Assembly: GCA_032622095.1 (NCBI GenBank)
Contig: CP136069.1
Coordinates: 19,605,326-19,669,325 of the forward strand
Direction of reading: 5' to 3'
From: Siphonodentalium dalli
Taxonomy: Eukaryota > Mollusca > Scaphopoda > Gadilida > Siphonodentaliidae
Length of the DNA stretch: 64,000 nucleotides
The notes below the pieces were generated by a model that worked only from the letters and a program-made list of their open reading frames with translations, made no database searches and was not told the origin of the DNA. Positions 1-11,200 of the stretch are shown in pieces. How positions within the stretch are numbered: position 1 is the first letter of the stretch; each line of letters begins with the position of its first letter. A program made the translations under genes and the position numbers.

Positions 1-315
1 GTGTGACAATAATTCTGTGCCATAGCAAGCAATGTTGACCGCTGAGTTTCCGCACAATGAGTTGACTGGACCAATTCATCCATTGCGTTTCACCAAGGCT
101 GATCTCTGCTCAATACGTTTTGCTACATTGTATATTCTCTACGATATATATAATTGCACGATCGATCGTCCAGAATTGTGTTTGACCGCGGCAACCCCTC
201 ATTCCCTCACATATCGTGCACATATAGTATTTTATTGATATGCGCTCACTACCTATATTAATTTAATGCATTTTAAGACAGTTCCCCAATTGAGTTTTTA
301 ATTTTGCGACGTTTA

Positions 316-528
316 GTTCTACGCATAATTCCGCTTATATTATCATGTGGGCCGATGAAGCTGTGTCGGAACTGTTGGGGGAAATGCATAGGAAAGAAAG
401 TATCTGGAATAAACAAAGCGAACAGTATACACAAGGACCAAAACAAGAAAAAGGCTGATCATAACGAACTATGGAAGACTCATTGTGCGAATATGCAGCC
501 GGCGACATGGCCAGCTATGGCATATTAA
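316..528 (+). pseudogene. Possible degraded Myb/SANT- or MADF-like coding fragment
   Basis: A reading frame through ATG 345 encodes a short segment beginning MWADEAVSELLGEMHRKE and containing SIWNKQSEQY, then stops at about 459. The adjacent frame continues with ELWK and runs to about 528. The spacing of W, LL, the acidic/basic helix and the second W resembles the first two helices of Myb/SANT-like or MADF DNA-binding domains, which are common in animal transposon-derived genes. The frame change falls in a short A run, so a one-base indel is likely. An AG at 314-315 could be an acceptor. It is either a relic or a partial exon; the similarity is weak and from memory of the family pattern only. 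Confidence 0.22.
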
Positions 529-916
529 TTGTGACGACCAATTGTCACCAAACTCCACCATAATAAATTGTCACACCTACTATGCCATAGCTAATGTGGT
601 ACGTGTGTCCGCCGCCATTGGATATATATGGAACGACCAATATATTCATAACCTCAATAGGTTTAGTGTCTCCATTAAACAAAAACTAGAAGATATCTAT
701 ATCAAAGAATGGAGAGGCTGTACCTAAACATTTAGTAAATAAGCCTTCTCTTACAATTAATTTATCGCATATATACATGTACTATACATAACTAACGCAT
801 TATTTCTAAATGTATATGCTAATCCAATACAATCTGCACGCATGCGCACATAATGTATCATATTTATGTATACACACTTGATATTGTTCTCTGTATAACT
901 ACATGATGATGAGCAA

Positions 917-922
917 AATAAA
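917..922 (+). terminator. Poly(A) signal AATAAA, possible 3' end of a gene to the left
   Basis: A canonical AATAAA lies in the context GCAAAATAAATTGAATTG at the end of a low-complexity AT-rich stretch (about 530-915) that has no convincing coding content. It could be the 3' UTR end of the fragment at 316-528 or of a gene starting outside the window. A chance AATAAA is common in AT-rich DNA. Confidence 0.25.
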
Positions 923-1250
923 TTGAATTGAATTAAATTGACGAGGATATCTTCCGTTGTGAGTCAGATGATACGTCGAACTGATGATTTCTTACTTTAT
1001 AATGGCTAGTTTATCTATGATCAACGAACAACGATAGACTAAACAGGTTTGAGTGTAATGTCGAAGAATATATGGCTTTAATAGCGCACATTCAGAATAA
1101 AATTCCTTTGATATACAACGCAAAAATAAAACTAATAAAAATGAAATGGTGACACTGAAACCACATTTATTTATCATTATAAATGGTTTACTGCTTCGAA
1201 TTTCAATTATAGTGACGATTCAATTACATAAGACTAGTGTTTATTATTAA

Positions 1251-1597
1251 CCCTTTACCCAACAAACCGGCCAAAACCGGCCAAATAAAGCTTCAACAGC
1301 CTAAAATATGGATATCATTGGAACCGGCTCCTTGTCCACATTGTGATAGTTACAGTTATGCCCTGTGCCAATGCATTCTCTTATATATGCGAGTCGACCA
1401 TAGGTCGCCTCGCATATATAAGAGAATGCATTGGCCTAAAAACACACTTTTTACCATTTTTTCTTACATTCTTTAACAATTTTATAATTTTTAATTTGTT
1501 AAGCCAATGCATTCTCTTATATATGCGAGGCGACCTATGGTCGACTCGCATATATAAGAGAATGCATTGGCACAGGGCCCTTCTGTTGGGTAAAGGG
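1251..1597 (+). mobile_element. piggyBac-like MITE with twin hairpins (copy 1)
   Basis: The element starts CCCTTTACCCAACAAA and ends with the inverted TGTTGGGTAAAGGG. It is flanked on both sides by TTAA (1247-1250 and 1598-1601). TTAA duplication and CCC/GGG ends are typical of piggyBac-family elements. Inside are two near-perfect hairpins of about 68 bp (1367-1435 and 1503-1571), each with an arm CCAATGCATTCTCTTATATA and a small loop. They are inverted relative to one another and separated by an AT-rich spacer. No transposase is encoded. The short ORFs here are by-products of the hairpins. Confidence 0.85.
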
Positions 1598-1603
1598 TTA
1601 AAT

Positions 1604-2065
1604 AGAGGATATACAACTCGTCCCCAGTTTATAGCGGAATTTATTTACAAAACGAGTCAAGTAAATTATGTCTTGACCCAGCCTTTGTAAATTCCGCTAT
1701 AAACTGGGGACGAGTTATAGATTATATTTATTACATGATCCAAAACCTCGACAAATCATACTTAAATTAACAAATGGGACGCGAAACTAACATCGGCTTC
1801 TTTTAGGCACGCGACGACGTTTCATGTAACTATGCGTTGTTTGCCCGCGTAAAGGAATAGTTCCAGATAAATAAAGACTCTTTGGCGCATTTAATTGCGT
1901 ATATTTAATGATATAACTTTTCAAACTCTTCATTCTTTATAGTTTGTTGGAATAATATTGGAAGCCATAGTATTTTGAGACGTAGCGTACGGAATGTAAA
2001 CAGACGACAAACATGAAGCCAAATGTCACCTGGTTAATATCACAATTTATAGAATGGGTTTATTG
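1604..2065 (+). mobile_element. Dispersed repeat with terminal palindrome, copy 1
   Basis: It begins with a palindrome (about 1610-1716) whose arms carry CGTCCCCAGTTTATAGCGGA. It continues through TACATGATCCAAAACCTCGA to GTCGTCTGTTTACATT-type sequence read in the opposite sense. The same series of blocks occurs inverted at 55440-55945, so this is an interspersed element rather than unique DNA. No coding capacity was seen. Confidence 0.7.
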
Positions 2066-2699
2066 AATGGAAAAAGGGTATGATTTGTTATTAAATGTAA
2101 TTATGGCACAGAAACAATTCCGACCATTATGAAATTTACTGATTATTTCGAATTTCCATTATAATGAGGAATCATTGACCCAACAGTTTATTGTCTCAAA
2201 TGTGATTCTACCCCTTGTTCCCGAACGTATCCTCGTGCAAATATGTTCATATTGGACCTAAATATTCACATATGTTAATATGGAACTTATTTGATTGAGC
2301 AATACGCTCACGTCGAACTTATACCAGTTATTTCGTTTATTGGCGCGGGCCGCAGTGAAAACACATTATAAAGAGCGTTCATCTGGAAAGTCGCGTTGAT
2401 TGAAAAAGTAGATTAAACAGTGCATATATGAGCTTATTTCGAATTGAAACAAGCTCATCTACGACTGTTTTGGTCGTATCCCATTTAGGTTCATATAAAG
2501 CTTAATTCAGATTCAAATAACCCCTGTATGGGCTTACTTTGTGTGTGTGAAATAAGTTCTATATGAGCTTATTTACGGGAGAACAGGCTGGTTCAATAGC
2601 TTGTCGACCTATCACATATTTGATTTATCCATTTTATCAAATTTCCGAGCTTCTGGCATAAATTTAAAAATGGATTATCTCTTCATATAACAATTTAAA
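2066..2699. other. AT-rich intergenic DNA, no gene seen
   Basis: The segment has scattered stops in all frames and no splice-bounded ORF. A loosely repeated phrase, GAGCTTATTTC or TGGGCTTACTTTG, recurs around 2420-2580 at irregular spacing and may be the remains of a tandem repeat. Nothing else can be supported. Confidence 0.4.
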
Positions 2700-2714
2700 A
2701 ATAGTTTCGTAGGT

Positions 2715-3132
2715 ATAAAATAATAAATATTAATTGAGGACCCATGTCCAGAAACGCTTCTATCAATTAATATTGATTTTATCTCGAAACTTTTTATTAT
2801 TAAATGAGATGATTAAATGGGACACTTTATTGTTCTATTTTTTTTAGAAAAGAACATCCATATAATGATAGAGATAATCAGGGTGTTCCCATAGCTATGC
2901 TCCGAACGTCAAATGTCCCAGATTGATTGTTTGAATTGTGTTATTACACAGCTATAAACCACAACGAGTCTAATTAACACAATAAAAGTTCTGGTATCTG
3001 TCAATTCGTGAATTGTTCGTTAGCTAAACAACCACAGTTTTAGACCAGAACATATTCGAAATATAATCAATATTAATCGATAGAAGCATTTCCGGACAGG
3101 GGTCTTCTATTCATATATAATTTTATACCCCG
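2715..3132. mobile_element. Inverted-repeat element with about 75-bp TIRs
   Basis: The left end runs through GAGGACCCATGTCCAGAAAC and ATTAATATTGATTTTATCTCGA. The right end is its complement, with CGAAATATAATCAATATTAA, TTTCCGGACAGGGGTCTTC and ATTTTATACCCC. The interior has no ORF. A second, interrupted copy occupies 26010-26880, and a solo end lies at about 39485-39545. This is a non-autonomous DNA transposon of unassigned superfamily. Confidence 0.7.
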
Positions 3133-4414
3133 GAACTATATAACACATGTTTACAAAGTCATCCCATCGAGTGTGTCCATGGAATGTGGGTCATCCAAGC
3201 TGTGAATCCTTCGCGAAACTCACGCTTGTTGAATTTTCTACATGATAAATTTCAAATATAAGAAGGTCATTCTGGTGTGCTGTCGGGAAAGTTAGTAACA
3301 GTTTCTCGTGGTTCTTGAAAATGCGGAAAATACAAATTTCTGACCCAACTCGTGGAACAGAAAAAAATATGTCACAAAAAAAAACGCAATTTCTGCATAA
3401 GTTCAAATAACTTAAAACATTGAATTAAATTTCTTTGGTAATACGAGAGTCTGATTTATACAAAGTACTTATTAAACAATGACCATTCAGAGTAATTAAT
3501 TTTCGGAAAATTAACCCTTAGTAATAATCAAAATTCGGAATAATAATCATTCAAAATATGAACCATGTGAAAATCATGAATATGCTATTGCTTCCTCATA
3601 AATCTCATCAAGAAGCCCCCCATTCGTGAATTAAAAAAAAAATCTCAATTTCAAACTATCAATTTGAAGGAAAAAATAATTATTTCTTATGACCAACGTA
3701 TGCTAGTACTATAACAACAACTCATTACCCACACAGTATGAGAGATATGTTGGAATTATGAAAGAAAGTGGTTAAAAAACAAACAGTTTTTCATGTAGGT
3801 CGATAGACAGTTTGACAGGAAATATAAAAAAACCCACACAGCAATATCTAGACTATGAACCGAACTGCGTTCAGTATACCATCTGAAATCATGAATGTCT
3901 GCGAGAAAATGAATACAAAAAATATTGCATTTCATATTTTAGTTTTTTTGGCAGCCATTTGCAGAAGTATTTTTTCAAAGGAAAAATCACCATGTAACAA
4001 CATAATGTCCGAAAAGATGAATCAGTAATGAGTATTTATGTCCGCCAGATTATTGAAAAAGTGGTTGAATAATATTTATGTCGTTTTGTGTTGTTTTGGT
4101 CCTTTACCCGATAAAAAACAGTCCTGCAAATTGTTACCAAAAAAAAAGTTAAATATGAAATGAAAAATGTTTGTTTATTTTCTGGCAGGCAGTCATGATT
4201 TCATATGGTAGACAGAGCACATACCCTATTTAGGTTCATAGTCTAGATAATGCACTGTGCTTTTAAAAACAAAATATATCCTGTCAAACTGTCTAAAATG
4301 CTTGCTTTTATTTATAAAACCACTTTTTTCATAATTCGAACATATCCCTCATGATTGTTTGAAATTGAGATTTTTAGAATTCATGAATGGGGGACCTCCT
4401 AAACACAGCAACAT

Positions 4415-4428
4415 CTTTCTCTCACCAG
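4415..4428 (+). promoter_or_regulatory. Duplicated splice-acceptor-like site (copy 1)
   Basis: CTTTCTCTCACCAG lies 760 bp upstream of the equivalent site used by gene A. Here the acceptor is followed directly by ATGGTCGACCCGACGTAA, an ATG with a stop five codons later. In copy 2 that ATG has become ATA. If used, this site would give an alternative 5' exon. Whether it is used cannot be seen. Confidence 0.4.
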
Positions 4429-5174
4429 ATGGTCGACCCGACGTAATCGATAATTGGTAATACGAGAGCCTCATTTACATAAACTACTTATTAAACAATA
4501 ACCATTCAGGGTAATTCATTTTCGGAAAATTAACCCTTATTAATAATCAAAATTCGGAATAATAATCATTCAAAATATGAACCATGTGAAAATCATCAAT
4601 ATGCTATTGCTTCCTCATAAATCTCACTAAGAAGGCCCCCCATTCGTGAATTTTCAAAACAAATCTCAAATTCAAACTATCTATTTGAAGGAAAAAAATC
4701 ATTTTTCCTTATGACCAACGTATGCTATAGTACTCTAACAACAACTCATTACCCACACAGTATGAGAGATATGTTGGAATTATGAAAGAAAGTGGTTTAA
4801 AAATAAACAGTTTTTCATGTAGGTTGATAGACAGTTTGACAAGAAATATTAAACAAAACACACTGCAATGTCTAGACTATGAACCCATCTATGGTATGCG
4901 CTCAGTCTACCATCTGAAATCATGAGAGTTTTCATTTCATATTTAAATTTTTTGGCAGAACTATTTAAAAAAAGAGGAAAATGATCATAAAATTACATAA
5001 TGTCCGAAAAGATGAATCAGTATTGAGTATTTATGTCTGCCAGATTATTAAAATATAGTCCAGCAAATGGCTGCCAATTTTTAAAAAAATATTTTCCCCT
5101 TCAAATTGTTTGTTTGTAATTGTTTGTAATTGTTTGTAATTCACGAATGGGTCACCTCCTAAACACAGTAACAT

Positions 5175-5188
5175 CTTTCTCTCGCCAG
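5175..5188 (+). promoter_or_regulatory. Splice acceptor before the start of gene A
   Basis: CTTTCTCTCGCCAG is a good polypyrimidine-AG acceptor ending 27 nt before the ATG at 5216. It implies that the 5' UTR is split by an intron or joined to a spliced leader. The matching donor was not identified. The site sits in the second copy of the tandem duplication. Confidence 0.6.
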
Positions 5189-5215
5189 ATAGTGGACCCG
5201 ACTTAATCGACAAGA

Positions 5216-8200
5216 ATGAAAACACGAAGCGAAGTGTTTCAGTTACCACCAATCAGTGGTGGAATCGTGTCGCTGTCGGACTGCGATGAATGCAAAAGTC
5301 ATGCAAGCTGGAGGACGACAACAACGACAACGCCACTGAGCCGTGACGCTGCCATAACAAAGGCCAAGGACAGATCCCGTCCGCATTGGATTCGGATAGC
5401 GAGCGCAAAGTGTGGACGTAACCGCTTGACTTTCACAGAAGACATGGCTTCTAAAATGCAAGTTGTGGAACCTTATTCAGACAGACGAGCCATTATTCAG
5501 ACGCCTCAACCAGATGTTTGGACTGCAATGCCCAACCAAAAGGCAAACGTCGTTGACATGTTCAAAACTAAAGAATACAAGCCGTCAGAATATAAACCAA
5601 AAGGCTATAAACCAAATCGCTTCAGGCAAGTGGTGGTCAGAGAATATAAGCCAACCATATACTCGAACATGCTGTTTTCGAAAACCAGAGGCCGAATAAG
5701 GCCACATTCAAGAAAATATGAACCGGATAAAGCTCGATCTAATCAAGTTAGTATACTGCCTGCGAGGGACGATAAGGAAAGGGGAGATAACACAACAAGG
5801 AAGGATGGGTCTAACAAGGGTCAAAAAGATTTATATTCTGGGAAGGAATATAAAGGTAGTCAGTTTCATCCAGCTAATAACGAATATCGTGGTGGTAATA
5901 AGTACGACATGAATAAAGGAGAGAGGTACGGTCGTGTACCGAGATCTGAAGAAGAATCTGATCCAAAACGCCAGAAGAAAGACGAGGGAGACAAAGCAAA
6001 GAAAGATAAACATGATAAGGAAAACAAGAAAGAGGAAGATAAACTGAGGAAGGAGGAAGAGAAGAAGCGTAAGCAGGAGGAAAAAGAGAAAGCACAAAGA
6101 GAAAAAGAAGAAAAACAAGGCAAAAGCAACCAGAAAGCCGACAAAGCAGATGATGACAAATCAAAAACAACACAGGCGAAAAAAGATAAGTTAAGTTCCC
6201 AGCCATTAGGTTATAAAGCTAAAGAATACGGAGGTGGTCGCCAGCTTGGTTACCATGAATATAAAGGGAATCTCGGGGATGATATGAACAAGGGGAAGAT
6301 AAGCAGAGTTGCCGCTGAAGAGAAAGAACGAGATAAAAGAAAAGAAAATAAAGATCGGGACAAACGGGATAAGGATGACGCCAACAAAAAGGAAAAGGAA
6401 CCGCGAGAAAGTAGGGCGAAAAATAGTCCGAACCGTAATGATAATCAAAACACGAGAGAATATAAAGGGGGCTTCAATGATAACTACAGTGGTTACCATG
6501 GTAATTTGAGAGATGATATGACAAAAGGAAACAAAGGAGATAGAAGGCATTCTTTTGGCGAAGAAGACGAGAAAGCTAAGAGGGAACGAGAGGCCAGAGA
6601 GAAAAAAGAACGAGAGAAGGAACAGAAAGAAAAAAGTAAACGCGAAAAGGAGGATAAGAAGGAGCGTGAGAAACGTGAAAGGGAGGAGGAACAAGAACGA
6701 AGAAGAAATGAAAAGGAAGAAAAAGATAGGGAACGTCGGGATAAAAAAGGAAGTCCTACGAGACATGATAACCCGGAAGCCAGAGAATACAAGGGTGGAA
6801 TGAATGTAGGTTATAGAGGTTATGATGGGAACTTAAAAGACAACATGACTAAAGGAAATAGAGGTGATCCGAGACAAAGGCCAGATGATGACGATGAAGA
6901 AAGACAGAGGAAAGAGAAAGCAGAAAAAGAGAAAGATAAAGTGACCAAAGAAAAGGAACGTCGAGAGAAGAATGGCAGTCCTACGCGACATAACAACCTG
7001 CAAGCCAAAGAATACAAGGGTGGAATGAATGTAGGTTATAGAGGTTATGCTGGGAATCTGGGAGACGACATGACAAAGGGAAATAGAGGAGATCCGAGAC
7101 AACGAGATGATGGTGACGATGGTGACGAAAAAGACAGAAAACAAAGGGAATTAAAGGAAAAACGAGAACGTGATAGAGAAAACAAGGAACGGGAAAGGCA
7201 TGACAAGGAAGACAAGAAAGATCGAGATAAAAGGGAAAAGGAAGAAGATAAAGAACGACAGAGGAAGGAGAAAGAAGATAGAGAGCGGGACAAAGTAACA
7301 AAAGAAAAGGAAAGCAGAGTGAAGAAAGGCAGTCCTACCAGACATGACAACCTGGAAGCCAAAGAATACAAGGGTGGAATGAATGTAGGTTATCGGGGTT
7401 ATGCTGGGAATATGGGAGACGACATGACAAAGGGAAATAGAGGAGATCCGAGACAACGACCCGATGATGATGATGACGAAAAAGACAGAAAACAAAGGGA
7501 ATTAAAGGAAAAACGAGAACGCGAGAAAGAAAAAACGGAACGGGAAAGGCTTGATAAGGAAGATAAGAAAGATCGAGATAAACGGGAAAAGAAGGAAGAG
7601 AAAGAACGACAGAGGAAGGAGAAAGAAGACAGAGAGAAGGACAACGTGCCCAAAGAAAAGGAACGTCGGGAGAAGAAAGGCAGTCCTACAAGACATGACA
7701 ACCTGCAAGCCAAAGAATACAAGGGTGGAATGAATGTAGGTTATCGGGGTTATGCTGGGAATCTGGGAGACGACATGACAAAGGGAAATAGAGGAGATCC
7801 GAGACAACGAGATGATGATAATGATGACGAAAAAGACAGAAAACAGAGGGAATTAAAGGAAAAACAAGATCGTGATAGAGAAAACAAAGAACGCGAGAGA
7901 CGAGAAAAAGAAGACAAGAAGGATCGAGTTAAACGGGAAAAAGAGGAAGAGAAAGAACGACAGAGGAAGGAGAAAGATGACAGAGAGAAGGACAATGTGA
8001 CCAAAGAAAAGGAACATCGAGAGAAAAAAGGCAGTCCTACAAGGCATGACAACCTGCAAGCCAAAGAATACAAGGGTGGAATGAATGTAGGTTATCGGGG
8101 TTATGTTGGGAATCTGGGAGACGACATGACAAAGGGAAATAGAGGAGATCCGAGACAACGACCCGATGATGATGATGATTATGAAAAAGGCAGAAAACAA

Positions 8201-11200
8201 AGGGAATTAAAGGAAAAACGAGAGCGTGATAGAGAAAACAAGGAACGGGAAAGGCATGACAAGGAAGATAAGAAAGATCGAGATAAACGGGAAAAAGAGG
8301 AAGAGAAAGAACGACAAAGAAAGGAGAAGGAAGAAAAAGATAAAGATAAAGTGACAAAAGAAAAGGAACGCGGTGAGAAGAAAGGCAGTCCTACACGACA
8401 CGACAACCTGGAAGCCAAAGAATACAAGGGTGGAATGAATGTAGGTTATCGGGGTTATGCTGGGAATCTGGGAGACGACATGACAAAGGGAAATAGAGGA
8501 GATCCGAGACAACGACCCGATGATGATGATGATGAAAAAGACAGAAAACAAAGGGAATTAAAGGAAAAACGAGAGCGTGATAGAGAAAACAAGGAACGGG
8601 AAAGGCGTGACAAGGAAGATAAGAAAGGTCGAGATAAACGGGAAAAGGTGGAAGAGAAAGAACGACAAAGAAAGGAGATGGAAGAAAAAGATAAAGATAA
8701 AGTGACAAAAGAAAAGGAACGCAGAGAGAAGAAAGGCAGTCCTACACGACACGACAACCTGCAAGCCAAAGAATACAAGGGTGGAATGAATGTAGGTTAT
8801 CGGGGTTATGCTGGGAATCTGGGAGACGACATGACAAAGGGAAATAGAGGAGATCCGAGACAACGAGATGATGATGATGATGACGAAAAAGAGAGAAAGC
8901 AAAGGGAATTAAAGGAAAAACGAGAACGCGAGAGAGAAAACAAGGAACGTGAAAAACGAGGAAAAGAAGACAAGAAAGATCGAGATAAACGGGAAAAGGA
9001 GGAAGAGAAAGAACGACAGAGGAAAGAAAGAGAAGACAGAGAGAAGGACAAAGTGACAAACGAAAAGGAAAGTCGGGAGAAGAAAGGCAGTCCTACACGA
9101 CACGACAACCTGGAAGCCAAAGAATACAAGGGTGGAATGAATGTAGGTTATCGGGGTTATGCTGGGAATCTGGGAGACGACATGACAAAGGGAAATAGAG
9201 GAGATCCGAGACAACGACCCGATGATGATGATGACGAAAAAGAGAGAAAACAAAGGGAACTAAAGGAAAAACGAGAACGCGAGAGAGAAAACAAGGAACG
9301 GGAAAAACGAGGAAAAGAAGACAAGAAAGATCGAGATAAACGGGAAAAGGAGGAAGAGAAAGAACGACAGAGGACAGAAAGAGAAGACAGAGAGAAGGAC
9401 AAAGTGACAAAAGAAAAGGAACCCAGAGTGAAGAAAGGTAGTCCTACAAGACATGACAACCTGCAAGCCAAAGAATACAAGGGTGGAATGAATGTAGGTT
9501 ATCGGGGTTATGCTGGGAATCTGGGAGACGACATGACAAAGGGAAATAGAGGAGATCCGAGACAACGACCCGATGTTGATGATGACGAAAAAGAGAGAAA
9601 ACAAAGGGAACTAAAGGAAAAACGAGAACGCGAGAGAGAAAACAAGGAACGGGAAAAACGAGAAAAAGAAGACAAGAAAGATCGAGATAAACGAGAAAAG
9701 GAGGAAGAGAAAGAACGACAGAGGAAAGAAAGAGAAGACAGAGAGAAGGACAAAGTGACAAAAGAAAAGGAACCCAGAGTGAAGAAAGGCAGTCCTACAC
9801 GACACGACAACCTGGAAGCCAAAGAATACAAGGGTGGAATGAATATAGGTTATCGGGGTTATGCTGGGAATCTGGGAGACGACATGACAAAGGGAAATAG
9901 AGGAGATCCGAGACAACGACCCGATGATGATGATGACGAAAAAGAGAGAAAACAAAGGGAACTAAAGGAAAAACGAGAACGCGAGAGAGAAAACAAGGAA
10001 CATGAAAAACGAGAAAAAGAAGACAAGAAAGATCGAGATAAACGAGAAAAGGAGGAAGAGAAAGAACGACAGAGGAAAGAAAGAGAAGACAGAGAGAAGG
10101 ACAAAGTGACAAAAGAAAAGGAACGCAGAGTGAAGAAAGGCAGTCCTACCAGACATGACAACCTGGAAGCCAAAGAATACAAGGGTGGAATGAATGTAGG
10201 TTATCGGGGTTATGATGGGAACCTAAAAGACGGCATGACTAAAGGAAATAGGGGTGACCCAAAGGAGGAATCAGAACGTAAAGATGTAGAGAGGGAGCAG
10301 AGAGAAAGGGAAAAGAACGAAAAGGAGGAACGGGATAGACGTGCACGTGAAGAGAAGAGAGAAAGAGCGAAAGGAGAAAAAGAAGAACAAAGGGAAAGAA
10401 ACGAGAAGCAAAAAAGAGATAAAGATCAGAGAGAAAAGCAAGAAAAACAAGAACGTGAAGAGCGTGAAAGAAGTGACAAAGACGAACGAGAGGAAAAGAG
10501 GCAGAGAGAAAGGGAAGAAAAGGAAAGAAAAGCTAAAGACAAAGAAATAGAGAGAAAACAACGAGAGAAAGTAGACAGAAAAATCACTACTCACCACGAC
10601 AATCTACAGGCGAGGGATTATCATGGTGGTATTAATATTAACGATCGTGGTTACAAAGGTGATTTGGATGACGATTTAACAAAAGGCAAACGAGGTGTAA
10701 AAACAGAGAAGAATACGACAAAAAAAGACGATAAATCTGACGCTGCCGATGAAGAAAAAGTCAGCGCTGTCGATGAAAAAAAACTTGGTGTACAGAAGAA
10801 ACCTGACAAAGAAGGGAAAGAGGATAAAAAGAAAACTTTAACAAGGAAAGATACTGCACGTGAACATGCCTTCATAGATTCGGAATGGAAGGACGGGAAA
10901 GCTAAGCCCACTGTCAAAAGTGATCGGATCCCGAAAAAGGACAGTGATAGAGCCAGAAAGGTGGCATCTAACATACCACACGAAGAGGAAGTACGTGATG
11001 ACAAGAACGATCAGAAAACAGAAGAACGAGAGAAACCGGGAGACAAAAAGCCAGACAAATCGGATGACAAGGCCGATAAGAAAACAAAAATACGAGAGGA
11101 ATCAGACGATAGAAAGTCAGACAAATCGAATGATCGGGATGAAAAACCACAGCTGAAAACTTCACAGAAGAATACACCTGAAAGGAAGAAAAAAGTAGAG

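Larger units (their letters stand above)
3432..5212 (+). repeat. Tandem duplication of about 1 kb upstream of gene A
   Basis: Copy 1 (3432-4452) and copy 2 (4454-5212) align along their length, starting at TTGGTAATACGAGAG and ending at a pyrimidine-rich CATCTTTCTCTC(A/G)CCAG followed by GACCCGAC. Copy 2 lacks about 260 bp of copy 1. The duplicated segment ends inside the first exon of gene A, so the splice acceptor has been duplicated too. Short ORFs in this region look like chance. Confidence 0.85.

Noticed and set aside
1343-1690. A 115-codon ORF across the twin-hairpin element
   Set aside because: It reads through both hairpins and the neighbouring palindrome; equivalent ORFs appear at every copy of the element.
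5570-5700. EYKP/EYKG motifs as MAP6/SAXO microtubule-binding repeats
   Set aside because: Only the Y-K pair and spacing are reminiscent. The conserved aromatic and charged positions of those repeats are not evident. A profile search would be needed.
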